64,000 nucleotides of DNA from Acidisarcina polymorpha (GTDB taxonomy: Bacteria > Acidobacteriota > Terriglobia > Terriglobales > Acidobacteriaceae): NCBI RefSeq assembly GCF_003330725.1, contig NZ_CP030840.1, positions 1,116,001-1,180,000 on the forward strand, in the 5' to 3' direction. Position 1 is the stretch's first letter. Every line of letters starts with the position of its first letter. Of the stretch, positions 24,057 to 33,846 are shown piece by piece. Position numbers and translations under genes: made by a program. The notes below the pieces were generated by a model. The model was not told the origin of the DNA and did no database searches. It was given only the letters and a program-made list of their open reading frames with translations.

Positions 24057-24080
24057 CCACATCTCAAAAGCGAGATGTGG
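24057..24080. other. Perfect 9-bp hairpin in the ilvN-ilvC gap
   Basis: CCACATCTC and GAGATGTGG pair around a 6-base AAAAGC loop. It lies 81 bases after ilvN and has no U-tract. It may be an mRNA-processing or stabilising element in the leu-ilv transcript. Confidence 0.5.
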
Positions 24081-24129
24081 CACACCCGCACCGCTCCAAC
24101 GATGGAGCTTTACCTTCACGAAAAAGAAG

Positions 24130-24161
24130 ACCAGCCAGAGCCGCCTTCGGGCGCGGCTGGT
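24130..24161. terminator. GC-rich hairpin upstream of ilvC
   Basis: ACCAGCC and GGCTGGT enclose a second inner stem (CCGCC-TTCG-GGCG). It lies 45 bases before the ilvC start. No U-run follows, so a terminator or attenuator role is uncertain. Confidence 0.4.
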
Positions 24162-24179
24162 CGATTGACTTACCATTAG

Positions 24180-25262
<1,083 letters not shown>

Positions 25263-25567
25263 GCAGAGCGCCGAGCGGGCGTGGCGTCTCCAAGGCCATT
25301 GCCTGGTTGCGCTGGTTGCGCTGCTTTCTGCGTCTGGCAGTGCTGCCCTTGTGGGGCGACTTGCGTCCAAGAAGGACGGGCTTGTCGCCCCGCAAGACCA
25401 CATCACAGGTACAATTGCCAAATGGACAAGGTTGGTCCACAAGTTTAAGAATCGGCGAACAAAGAGGCAAGAGCATTTCCTTTCCGGCGAAGTTTGGACG
25501 GTCCATGCTGGGAATGAAAGTGGTCACGAGCCCTCGGGTCGCTGAGCAGTCAGGGGTTCAGGAAAGA
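25263..25567. other. Gap after ilvC
   Basis: 305 bases without a credible gene. It contains the long hairpin at 25353-25391 and a short direct duplication of GGTTGCGCT. The right part presumably holds the promoter of the barrel-protein gene, but none is clear. Confidence 0.5.
25353..25391 (+). terminator. Hairpin ending the leu-ilv cluster
   Basis: GGGGCGAC...CGTCC, an AAGAA loop, then GGACG...GTCGCCCC make a two-tier stem (8 bp plus 5 bp) about 90 bases after ilvC. It lacks a U-tract. Confidence 0.5.
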
Positions 25568-26167
25568 ATGAAAAAAACCGCACTGTTGTTCGTTCTGCTG
25601 CCGTTGCTGGCAGTGGCAGGTTTCGCTCAAGAAAGCCGACAGGATGCAAGTCTGAGCTTTACCGGTATCTTCCCTCTCTACGTCTACGGCAATACCGTCC
25701 AGCAGCATCCCCGCTACGGGTGGGGAGCCCTAGCGAGCTATCGCTACATGCTTACACCCCGCAGCGCGATCGAAGGGAACTACCAGTACTCGCAGTACGC
25801 CAACAAGTTCGTCACCAGCTTCAACAACATCCGCGTACAGACGAGGTTGCAGGAAGTTTCTGCGGCTTACGTCTATAACTTCAACTTCCGGAAGTTCAAT
25901 CCATTTCTGGAAGGCGGAATCGGCGGATATCTGTTCTCACCCATCCAAGGATCGGGGACGACAGACCTTGATGCGAAACGCACTACAAATATCGGAGCCC
26001 TCTACGGGGCCGGTATCGCGTATGAGATCAGCCCGAGCTTCGACATCCGCGCAGAGTATCGAGGGATCACGGTGAAGGCACCCAGCTTTGGCCTGGCCAA
26101 CTTCAAGACCAACCGCTGGTACCCCGTCCTGTCTGAACCAACCGTTGGCGTCGCCTATCATTTCTGA
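25568..26167 (+). CDS. Outer-membrane beta-barrel protein
   Basis: A 199-residue protein from the ATG at 25568, after CAGGAAAG. The frame is open further upstream without coding character. It has a signal peptide (MKKTALLFVLLPLLAVAGFAQ). Alternating aromatic strands follow (SYRYMLTPRSAIEGNYQYSQY, AAYVYNFNFRKFNPFLEGGIGGYLF), and the terminal aromatic residue (GVAYHF) is an outer-membrane insertion signal. The size suggests an 8-stranded OmpA/OmpW-like barrel without a periplasmic domain. It converges on a second small barrel gene across a shared terminator. Confidence 0.8.
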   Translation: MKKTALLFVLLPLLAVAGFAQESRQDASLSFTGIFPLYVYGNTVQQHPRYGWGALASYRYMLTPRSAIEGNYQYSQYANKFVTSFNNIRVQTRLQEVSAAYVYNFNFRKFNPFLEGGIGGYLFSPIQGSGTTDLDAKRTTNIGALYGAGIAYEISPSFDIRAEYRGITVKAPSFGLANFKTNRWYPVLSEPTVGVAYHF

Positions 26168-26203
26168 CGCAGCCCCCGCGAACGATGTTCATTCGATCAC
26201 CGG

Positions 26204-26234
26204 AAATGGCCCCGTAGTTAGCGGGGCCATTTTC
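26204..26234. terminator. Bidirectional rho-independent terminator
   Basis: AAATGGCCCCG and CGGGGCCATTTT form an 11-bp stem with a 7-base loop. T-runs follow in the plus direction, and A/T flanks serve the other strand. It lies between two converging barrel-protein genes. Confidence 0.85.
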
Positions 26235-26295
26235 AGCTGTGCGATCAATGGGCGATCAATGGGCATTGAGTGCCGAACGAGCCGGCAGGCAGGTC

Positions 26296-26841
26296 TCAGA
26301 AGATTCGATATGCGGCCCCGAAGCTAAATCCGTTCGGCGTCAGGCCATGAGTGGGCAAGCCGCCCCCCGGCGCCGAAGGCCAGAATTGATATTCGTAATC
26401 GATGGCGCGAATCGTGACGTGGCGATTGAAACGGTAGTCAAGGCCGCCACCGGGCGCAAGAGCAAAGTAACCACCGTGCCCCTGGTTGTTAGGAAATTCC
26501 AGTTCACCCGCTCCCAGCATGAATTTTACGTAGGGCACGAACTTGCCATAGCGGCGCGCATAACGCGGACCGACCAGATAGTTGTCCTCATAGCTGCCAA
26601 GAAACTGATTGAAGCGGAGCCAGCGGGCTTCCCCCTCAACGCCAAGCTTCCCCAGCAGGCTCCAATCCGCATAGATGCCGACGCCGCCCAGCCGTGGGGT
26701 GCTGTAGTCCGGATGAAAATTCGAGTAGTAGCCACCCACCGAGAGCGCAGGAATGCCGCCGCGCATCGCTGGAGCGGCTTGGCCCATCATGCAGGCAGGT
26801 AGCAACGTCATAGCAGCTGCCAAAATCAACCTTTTAATCAA
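26296..26841 (-). CDS. Outer-membrane beta-barrel protein
   Basis: A 181-residue protein with TTG start and an excellent AAGGAG site 7 bases upstream. It has an N-terminal signal sequence; the LPACMMGQAA segment might be a lipobox or an ordinary cleavage site. Aromatic beta strands follow (VGGYYSNFHPDY, GKFVPYVKFMLGAGELEF, APGGGLDYRFNRHVTIRA). The C-terminus GAAYRIF ends in Phe, as outer-membrane proteins do. Likely an 8-stranded barrel. It follows the broken M48-like gene by 44 bp on the same strand. Confidence 0.8.
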   Translation of the reverse strand: MIKRLILAAAMTLLPACMMGQAAPAMRGGIPALSVGGYYSNFHPDYSTPRLGGVGIYADWSLLGKLGVEGEARWLRFNQFLGSYEDNYLVGPRYARRYGKFVPYVKFMLGAGELEFPNNQGHGGYFALAPGGGLDYRFNRHVTIRAIDYEYQFWPSAPGGGLPTHGLTPNGFSFGAAYRIF

Positions 26842-26885
26842 AAGAAATCTCCTTAACTCCCAATCGCCTGGCTGCTTCCAGCACT

Positions 26886-28693
26886 CTATTGCGGACTCGG
26901 AGCCGGCGTCGCCGGAGGATTGGAAGGACTAGTGTCACCAGTGGCGGGAGACGGCGTAGCGGGCGCAGGCGGGGCGCCACCCTCTGGCGGTGCGGGCGTT
27001 GCAGTCGCAGGAGTTGCAGCGGGCGCCGGCTCGGTGTAACGGGTCAGCCGGAAGAAAATCGGCGTCACCTCAAACGGCATCTTGTCGCGAGCATTCAGCA
27101 GTGGAACCTGCTTTACATTGAGCTGGATTACTCGATCGTCCCAGGGATCTATCTTTAAGTGGCTCCCTAAGGGAAGTGCTGCGATCTGATCGAGCTTATC
27201 CATGTCGAGCTTTGGGGAATTTTTCGCAAGGTCGGCGAGCCACGGCGTGCCATCGGCACGCAGGAGTGAGTCTCCCAACTGAGGCGAGGTCAGAGATTTC
27301 AACGGCTTGGCTCTTACCTGAAGCTGGGCGAAGAACAACCCGGCATTTGGGATTTTATCGCGGTAGACCGAGTTGTTGAGAAACTCGACCGCCTTCTTGG
27401 CGGCGAGATCATCGTCTCCAGCGGTATGGCCCATGGAAATACGCTGGAAGGTCGCTTCGTCCGGAAATAGCAAGCGGTCGTTGAAGGCATAGCGGGTGTC
27501 GATGTGATGCCCAAGGGTGATGTGGGCCAGTTGGAAGGCGAGCACGGCCGCCAGTTCTTCCTCATAGGGCAACACGTCGATCAGGCCTTTGCTGAGCAGG
27601 ATGGTGTTGCCAACGGCGAGCGATTCAAGCGGTGCGGTCAGCAGCACACGGCAGTGGATCGTATCGGGCAATGAGAGATTGTTGCCAATAATGAGATTGT
27701 TGGTGACAGTCTCGAGGACCTTATCGAAGTCACTTGGCTGAGCCAGAAGCCCGGCCTGCACCAGCCGGTCAAGAACATTGTTTTCAGCTTGCGTCACCCA
27801 GGCGCGGCTCGCCTGCAGTGGACTCACGTCCTGCGCCTGATCGCTCTTGTCAGTCACATTGTCGATCTGAACCGTCGCATTTTCGGTTTGCGAGCTTGGG
27901 AGCTTCAGCGAGTAGCCCCAGAAATATGTCTGGGCGCGAAGTCCTTCGTCGCCATCGTTCTTAGTCCGATGGGTCTCCTCGACATAGATCGCGGCGGGGA
28001 GCCATATGTCTGGCTGAATATTGAGCCGCCAGCTGTCGAAATGAAAGTATTCCGGGCGGTCGAGGTCGGCGTTGCCGGTGAATGTGCCGTTGAACCGGAC
28101 GACGCTGACCATCCTGGTCTTCCACCCAAATACGTCCAGTAAAGCGACCGGCTCCAGATCCCTTTTTCGGAAAGACATCAAAGACCTGGGTGTGAATCGA
28201 ACCGAGAAAGTCGTTGCGCACGAATTGGAAGTCATAATGCTCCCGGCCGAAGTTGCTGGCATCGGTAAACATCATGTCCATAAAGCCGGTCGGAACATAT
28301 TGGGTATCGAGGCGCAGCGCTTTCGTAATGCCGCTCAGCGCGCCTATCGACCCTTTGAAAAAGCCTTTTTTCGCGGTCTTTTTCCTGGTAGCCTTCGGCC
28401 TGAAAAGTCTTGCCGAAGTCGACTCGGCTTAACAAATATGTATCCGATGCGGGCACGGACGACAGCTTCGGGTCAGCCTTGATGTTCTGGATATAGGTCT
28501 GAACGATCGGGACCCGTTTTTGCAGTTCCTTGACCATCAATTTCTCGCGCGCTGCTGCCTTGTCGATCAGCGCCGCTTGTTCGGGAGTGAGAGGAGTCAG
28601 GGGAGCAAAGCGCGGTTTCTTGGCTTCGGCGCTCAGTGCGCCGAGCGATAGCAGGAGTGCGGCAAGCCACACCTTGCGTAATTTCTTGGACAT
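26886..28693 (-). pseudogene. Degenerate M48-peptidase-like exported protein, broken by two frameshifts
   Basis: A single protein of about 600 residues is spread over three frames. Frame one starts at 28693 with a signal peptide (MSKKLRKVWLAALLLSLGALSAEA) and runs to an A6 run at 28366-28371. Frame two continues in sense (GFFKGSIGALSG, FMDMMFTDASNF, GRIWVEDQDG) to about 28110. Frame three runs from VVRFNGTFTG to the stop at 26886. Each shift needs one base removed. The protease-like site reads FQLAHITLGH where M48 enzymes have HExxH, so catalytic His and Glu are missing anyway. The tail is rich in Pro, Ala and Thr. Either a true pseudogene or two sequencing errors. It lies 57 bp after the TonB-like gene. 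Confidence 0.75.
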
Positions 28694-28750
28694 TGGTGAT
28701 CGATACCCGGACGTTTCTGTAGTGTTGCCGTGAGCAGTCAAGACTCTACC

Positions 28751-29845
28751 TTATGCGAGTTGAAAGAGAATGTGAATGAGCGTGATGTGGTCGGTCGGCT
28801 GCCCGTTTTTTGCCGCAGGTTTGAAACGAATCTGCTGGGCTACCTTCTCAGCCTGTTCGTCCAACCCGTGGCCGAGTCCGCTGACAATCCGAAGCACCTC
28901 TACCTTGCCGTTTGCCCCAAACCTTACCTGAAGGGTGACCTCGCCCTGAATCTTTAGTTGTCTGGCCTCTTCTGTATAGAGCGGCCGAGGTTCCGAGAGC
29001 ACTTCGGGCGGCACAAAATTGACGGTCGGAGATTTCGGAATTTGAGCGCCACTCCCTCCAAATGCGGTGGTGCCGAAGCCGCCGGTAGCGACCGCACCAC
29101 GCGTCGAACCGGTCCCGCCGGGCGTTCCCCCAGCGACTCCGTTTCCAAAGCCCGCCGAGGCTACCGCGGCTCGACTGGTGCCTCCGGGAACTCCGTTAGC
29201 CACTCCAGAGCCAAACCCGGTAGCCTGCACGACCCCTGGCCGCGCAGCACCCGCACCCTGATTCGCCCCCGGCGCCGCGTTGAAGGCGCCTACCGCGGCG
29301 ACGGTGGCCGGACGAGACGCATTCGGATTGGCGACTACCCCGGAAGGATTGCCAAACCCGCCCGTCTGAATCGTTGGCTTCGCTTGATTGTTTGCCACTA
29401 CTGTCGTCTGCGGACTCGAGAACGCACCAACTTTGGGCTGCGGAGGGGCGACGACCGCCTTAGGTGGCGCTGGCGGGATCGCGGGCATCGATGGAGTGTT
29501 CAGGCGTACGACCTCGGGCTTCGGCAGATCCGGTTGGGTTTTAGGCAACTCAATCTTGCGTGGGGCCTCGACCACTGGAGATGGCGGCGGAGTGACTTTG
29601 ATACGCGGAACCGGCGGCAATGGAGCAGGCGGCGGGGGTGGTGTCGCAAAGACCAGTGCGGTGCTTTCATAACGGGGCACTGGGGGCGGCTTGTGCAACT
29701 GGTTGATCGCAATCCAGAGAAAAATCGCGCTGAGCACCAGATTTGCGACGATGCTCACGGTGAAGGAACTGAATCGCCCGCGTGGTTCGGGCAGCAATCC
29801 AAAATTCTCACTTACCGGAGGGCCCGTCTGAATCTGTGTCGCCAT
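28751..29845 (-). CDS. TonB-family energy-transducing protein with Gly-rich linker
   Basis: A 364-residue protein. One N-terminal membrane helix spans about 27-47 (IVANLVLSAIFLWIAI). A proline-rich linker follows (FATPPPPPAPLPPVPR), then an unusual repeated segment of GFG-x-GVA/PGGT units at about 205-270. The C-terminal TonB domain covers about 285-364 (YTEEARQLKIQGEVTLQVRF, IRFKPAAKNGQP). The single helix with a C-terminal domain places it in the inner membrane reaching across the periplasm. No exbB/exbD or TonB-dependent receptor adjoins it. The neighbours downstream are the broken M48-like gene and a barrel protein. Confidence 0.88.
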   Translation of the reverse strand: MATQIQTGPPVSENFGLLPEPRGRFSSFTVSIVANLVLSAIFLWIAINQLHKPPPVPRYESTALVFATPPPPPAPLPPVPRIKVTPPPSPVVEAPRKIELPKTQPDLPKPEVVRLNTPSMPAIPPAPPKAVVAPPQPKVGAFSSPQTTVVANNQAKPTIQTGGFGNPSGVVANPNASRPATVAAVGAFNAAPGANQGAGAARPGVVQATGFGSGVANGVPGGTSRAAVASAGFGNGVAGGTPGGTGSTRGAVATGGFGTTAFGGSGAQIPKSPTVNFVPPEVLSEPRPLYTEEARQLKIQGEVTLQVRFGANGKVEVLRIVSGLGHGLDEQAEKVAQQIRFKPAAKNGQPTDHITLIHILFQLA

Positions 29846-30271
29846 ATTAATTGTTCACAACCCTTTAATCAGTTCTTACGGGCAAGGCTGCAGGGCCCGC
29901 CCTGAAAATATCTAAGCTCACTTTAGTTTACCCGTTGGAGAGCGAAGATCCTGATCTCTGGTTACTACGGGCATGGGGATGAACCAATTCGGAACATAGG
30001 AGTGTTTGCCTCTACAAACCAGGACGGACTGGAAACTTGCTTCATCAGGAAATTGAAAATGCGCATGACCCGAAGTTAAGGAGGGACGATCTCGGGCTGG
30101 ACCAAGCTGGCACAATTCTGGCCACGCATCGGTACGCACTTTCCCTGGCGAACTTGTCTCGCCCTTCCGTTCACGCCCATGTACTCTTAATTTCGAGAAA
30201 CAATCGAATCCGTTCGCGCGTGCATTGAGGCGGTTTGTGCATTCGTCGACACGATCAAGAAGGAGCCCGAC
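29846..30271. other. Gap between TonB-like and galE genes
   Basis: 426 bases holding the divergent promoters of two genes. No ORF or strong hairpin is convincing, and no clear sigma-70 promoter is seen. Confidence 0.5.
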
Positions 30272-31255
30272 TTGCGAGTCCTGGTCACGGGAGGCGCCGG
30301 ATATATCGGCGGAACGGTAGCAAATGCATTACTCGACGACGGCCATGAGGTCGTCATTTATGACAATCTCTGCCATGCCCGGCGCGATCTGATTCCCGCA
30401 CGAGCGGAGTTCGTCGAGGGCGATCTGGCTGACCGGAGTAAGCTCGAAGGGCTTTTTCGAGCACGCTCCTTTGATGGAGTCATGCACTTTGCAGCTCTGA
30501 TCGAGGCGGGCGAAAGCATGAAGCATCCTGAGGTCTACTTCCGCAACAACACCGCTTCGACCTTGAGCTTGCTGGAAGCGATGATCGCGACCAAGGTGGA
30601 GCGGCTCGTCTTCTCGTCGACCGCCGCAGTTTATGGCGAGCCGGAATCTACACCGATTCGCGAAGACGCGAAGCTTCAGCCTACCAATACCTACGGGGAA
30701 TCGAAGCTCCTGGTCGAGCATATGCTTCGCTGGATCCATCAGATTCACGGGCTCCGATACGCCAGTCTCCGCTACTTCAACGTTGCTGGAGCGGTGGTCA
30801 ACGCCGACGGTGCGCGCGGAGAAGCGCATGAACCGGAATCTCACCTCATCCCGCTCGTGCTTGACGTTGCTCTCGGCCTCCGTAAGAACATTAAGATTTT
30901 TGGACAGGACTATCCCACTCCGGACGGCACTTGCATACGCGATTACATTCACGTGAGCGACCTTGCGAAAGCCCACCTGTTAGCACTGAAGACGCTGGCG
31001 ACACGCGAAAGGCTCATCTACAATCTCGGCAATGGGCGAGGGTTCACGGTACGGGAAGTCATCGATTCCGCGCGCCGAGTGACCGGCAGACCGATCGAGG
31101 TCGAAGAGTTGCCGCGCAGACCAGGCGACCCTGCAGTATTAGTTGCCAGTTCCGAGAAGATCACCAGCGAACTTGGTTGGTCTCCCGACTATCGCGACCT
31201 CGATGAGATCATTGCCAGCGCCTGGGCATGGCACCAGCTGCGGTTCGGAAGCTAG
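30272..31255 (+). CDS. galE: UDP-glucose 4-epimerase
   Basis: A 327-residue extended SDR enzyme. It interconverts UDP-glucose and UDP-galactose for cell-surface polysaccharide or galactose use. It has the NAD motif VTGGAGYIGGTVANAL at 5-20, a catalytic Ser region FSSTAAVYG and Tyr-x3-Lys in YGESK. The substrate region RYFNVAGA and the C-terminal NLGNGRGFTVREVI are typical of GalE. The start is TTG with AAGAAGGAG about 7 bases upstream. Length is normal. The specificity (UDP-GlcNAc is possible) is not certain. Confidence 0.93.
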   Translation: MRVLVTGGAGYIGGTVANALLDDGHEVVIYDNLCHARRDLIPARAEFVEGDLADRSKLEGLFRARSFDGVMHFAALIEAGESMKHPEVYFRNNTASTLSLLEAMIATKVERLVFSSTAAVYGEPESTPIREDAKLQPTNTYGESKLLVEHMLRWIHQIHGLRYASLRYFNVAGAVVNADGARGEAHEPESHLIPLVLDVALGLRKNIKIFGQDYPTPDGTCIRDYIHVSDLAKAHLLALKTLATRERLIYNLGNGRGFTVREVIDSARRVTGRPIEVEELPRRPGDPAVLVASSEKITSELGWSPDYRDLDEIIASAWAWHQLRFGS

Positions 31256-31340
31256 GCATCAACTCACCATTGGTTATCCATCGGCCGGCGCTGAAGATCG
31301 GTTGCTGATCGCTGACTTTCTCTGATCTCCGGAGACTCCC

Positions 31341-31910
31341 ATGCTTGACCACATGTTTCACTTGCCTCTTCCATTGCTGGAGAAGGTCGCCCGCCCGATC
31401 ATCGTCTATCTGGCCCTGATCGTGCTGCTGCGGGTCTTCGGCAAACGGGAACTCGCGCAGCTGAACCCATTCGACCTGGTCGTATTGCTGTCATTGTCCA
31501 ATACGGTTCAGAACGCCCTCATCGGTGACGATAACTCCGTCTCCGGCGGAATCGTTGGCGCACTCACCCTGCTAACGATCAACTGGCTGGTGGTGAGACT
31601 GCTCTACAGTTCGCCCAAACTGGAGCGTCTCATCGAGGGAACGGATCAGACGCTGATCCTCAACGGCATTATCGACCACGAAGCCCTTCGCAAGGAAGTG
31701 CTGAGTGAGGAAGAATTGCTGGCGGTCATTCACCGCCAGGGTTTCGATGATTTCGACGAAGTTCAGGAATGCAGCATCGGGCCGAACGGATCGTTTTACG
31801 TTCGCGGCCGCAAGCCCTCGCAGGAAGACGAACGTTACGCCGTTCTGTTGGACAGACTTGACGGTTTAGGCCGCGAGTTGCGAGATCTCAAGGCGCGGCT
31901 GCCCGCCTGA
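31341..31910 (+). CDS. DUF421 (YetF-like) membrane protein
   Basis: A 189-residue protein. Three N-terminal hydrophobic segments (IIVYLALIVLLRVFG, FDLVVLLSLSNTVQNALIG, GGIVGALTLLTINWLVVRLL) precede a cytoplasmic domain with LILNGIIDHEALRKEVLSEE and the FDEVQECSIGPNGSFYV motif. These features match the YetF/DUF421 family, whose biochemical role is not established. A GGAG site lies 7 bases before the ATG. It follows galE by 85 bp in the same direction. Confidence 0.9.
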   Translation: MLDHMFHLPLPLLEKVARPIIVYLALIVLLRVFGKRELAQLNPFDLVVLLSLSNTVQNALIGDDNSVSGGIVGALTLLTINWLVVRLLYSSPKLERLIEGTDQTLILNGIIDHEALRKEVLSEEELLAVIHRQGFDDFDEVQECSIGPNGSFYVRGRKPSQEDERYAVLLDRLDGLGRELRDLKARLPA

Positions 31911-31985
31911 TCGCAGGCTAGCAATCGGTGTCTGTCTGGCGACCTTTGCCATCGTTCACGCGCATCGCGTGGCATCATTATCTCA

Positions 31986-32873
31986 ATGAGCTTCCTTCAC
32001 CGGCTGGCGGTCGTCACTGTCCTGATCATGCCTCTGCTTGCTGCCGCGCAGAAGCAGGCTGTGCCGCAACCTGAACCCGGCAGCCTCGAAAAAACTGCTC
32101 AACTCGTCGGCGTCCTTTCAGAATTCCAGCGCCTGCAAAGTCTCTCAAGTACGGCCGGCCCGGTGGACCGGTGGGAGGTCCTCTGGCTGCACGAACACGT
32201 TGGCGAACAGATCATGGCGACTTCCCTGCAGGTGGATGCCACCATTGCCCAGATCGACAACGAGATTGCGCGCGCCAACGAAGTCCATAGCTATTTGTCG
32301 GACCGCCGCGACCGGGCAGTGAATCGCGCCAACTTGTTCAGCGTGATCGTTGGCGGCGGCCTGGGGGCGACGAGCTCAGGACTTCAACTTTCCTCCACCC
32401 TCGAGAAGCCGGCGGCAGCGGTCGGCATCGCCGCCGGCGCACTCTCCGCCAGCCTTGCCATTGCCGGGATTCACGCGCAGAAGGGCAAGAGCAGCCGCTT
32501 CGGATTCGAATCCAACATGCTTGCCAAGTTTTTTGATCGGCCGGCGCTCCCGGACAGTCAGTACCCCGCGACGATCTGGACATTCTTGAATGAGCACGCG
32601 CCCACCGGTCCGCCCGACGTCACCCGCAAACAGCAACTTTTGCAGACCTGGATCGCAGTGAGACGCATCGACTCGATGACGAACAAAGACAAGATCGATC
32701 GACTCACGAGCGAGCCAGACGAGATGCTTCAACTCAGCATCGATGACTTTGAGGATCGGGCCGCTATGCTGCAGGATGTCCGGGCAAGGATTTCATTCTT
32801 GAAGCGGGATCTTGGCGAACTGATGGGATCTCTGGCAGCGACGGCAGATCAAGGGCGCACCGTAAACAGGTAA
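31986..32873 (+). CDS. Exported protein of unknown function
   Basis: A 295-residue protein I do not recognise. It has a signal peptide (MSFLHRLAVVTVLIMPLLAAA). An alpha-helical region follows with a heptad-like stretch (VDATIAQIDNEIARANEVHSYL) that could be a coiled coil. A small-residue hydrophobic segment at about 118-160 resembles glycine-zipper membrane segments (VIVGGGLGATSSG, AAVGIAAGALSASLAIAG). A charged helical C-terminus ends it. The last 25 bases overlap the MarC gene on the opposite strand. It lies 75 bp behind the DUF421 gene and may share its transcript. Confidence 0.7.
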   Translation: MSFLHRLAVVTVLIMPLLAAAQKQAVPQPEPGSLEKTAQLVGVLSEFQRLQSLSSTAGPVDRWEVLWLHEHVGEQIMATSLQVDATIAQIDNEIARANEVHSYLSDRRDRAVNRANLFSVIVGGGLGATSSGLQLSSTLEKPAAAVGIAAGALSASLAIAGIHAQKGKSSRFGFESNMLAKFFDRPALPDSQYPATIWTFLNEHAPTGPPDVTRKQQLLQTWIAVRRIDSMTNKDKIDRLTSEPDEMLQLSIDDFEDRAAMLQDVRARISFLKRDLGELMGSLAATADQGRTVNR

Positions 32874-33523
32874 GCCCGAACTCCTGAACAAATGATTTGT
32901 ATGCCAATGCACAAAAGAATGAAGGACGAAAGCCGCATCACGACTTCTGTACCCGTCTGACCCAGTGCTACCTCCGCCAACCGCGCGTAGCAGTAGCAGA
33001 AATAGACCATGACACAGACCAGTACTATCCCGAGCACTGCGGCGATGAGCACCAGCGGAGACAAGATTGAATGGACTCGCAGCGAAGCGGTGAGGTGAGC
33101 GCCAAGCGTGATAGCTACCGAGATCGATCCAGGGCCGACTGTAATCGGCAGCGTGTAGGGGTAAAATGCGTTGCCGAATGCCTCATGCGGTTCGACCTTG
33201 CTCGTCGCCGTTGGCGTGCCACTGGGGCGATTCAAGAGTGCCCAGCCGGTAGCGCTGACGATGAGTCCGCCGCCAATCTGTACTGCATAGATGGAAATCC
33301 CGAAGAACGACAGGATCTCTACGCCACAGAGCAATGAAACGATCAGGATGAAGAAGCTGTAAATCGCGATTCTCTTCGACAGGAGTTGATTGGTCCGCTG
33401 ATCCAGACTTCCTACCATGTTCAGGAAAATCGCCGCGCTGCCGAGCGGGTTGACGATCGGGAAGAGTGCTGCCAGGACGAGGAAAGTCGCCTTGGCTATC
33501 GCAGGAATATCCGCCAAAATCAT
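32849..33523 (-). CDS. MarC family integral membrane protein
   Basis: A 224-residue protein from the ATG at 33523, with GGAG about 8 bases upstream. The frame extends to 33634 but that part looks non-coding. Six hydrophobic segments are visible, including FLVLAALFPIVNPLGSAAIFL, with the NPLG signature. PITVGPGSISVAITLGA matches the second MarC half. The name comes from a locus once linked to antibiotic resistance, but the family's transported substrate is unknown. It is a single gene converging with, and overlapping, the unknown exported protein gene. Confidence 0.9.
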   Translation of the reverse strand: MILADIPAIAKATFLVLAALFPIVNPLGSAAIFLNMVGSLDQRTNQLLSKRIAIYSFFILIVSLLCGVEILSFFGISIYAVQIGGGLIVSATGWALLNRPSGTPTATSKVEPHEAFGNAFYPYTLPITVGPGSISVAITLGAHLTASLRVHSILSPLVLIAAVLGIVLVCVMVYFCYCYARLAEVALGQTGTEVVMRLSSFILLCIGIQIICSGVRAYLFTVRP

Positions 33524-33846
33524 CGCAACTCCAGCTATGCGTTCTTCGCAATGCTTGTAGACCGAAGGGCACGTTCTACAAGCCCGTTCAAGACTACTAC
33601 CATAGTTTCTAAATGCCAGACACAGCCATTGCAAAACTTTCTAGCGCCTGCTTAACTCGCGGGCTCTAACACGATCGAGCATACGTGCTTGCCGAGATTT
33701 GGCGGCGTCTTCCATCGCGTTTTGCTTGCGCCCGAACTCCAATCTCAAGAGAACCAGTCTCGGCAAAGTAAGCCTAGTCACCGCTGAGGCTGAAGAGACT
33801 TATCGAGAATAGCCGCTGATGATCGCGATCCAGCTTCTGATTTGTC
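33524..33846. other. Gap between porin and MarC genes
   Basis: 323 bases with no convincing gene. It must hold the MarC promoter and the porin 3' end. No good promoter or terminator stands out. Confidence 0.5.

Noticed and set aside
23169-24176. 335-codon ORF opposite ilvN
   Set aside because: Antisense to ilvN and the intergenic hairpins; basic, low-complexity composition with no domain.
28366-28371. Programmed ribosomal frameshift at the A6 run
   Set aside because: Continuation needs a +1 shift, not the -1 shift expected at A-AAA-AAG sites, and a second independent shift follows 250 bp later.
28958-29905. 315-codon Arg/Gly-rich ORF opposite the TonB-like gene
   Set aside because: Its composition is explained by the complement of Pro/Gly-rich linker codons.
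30108-30123. sigma-54 promoter upstream of galE
   Set aside because: TGGCACAATTCTGGCC keeps the GG/GC spacing but misses the TTGC element, and no sigma-54 activator or site context supports it.
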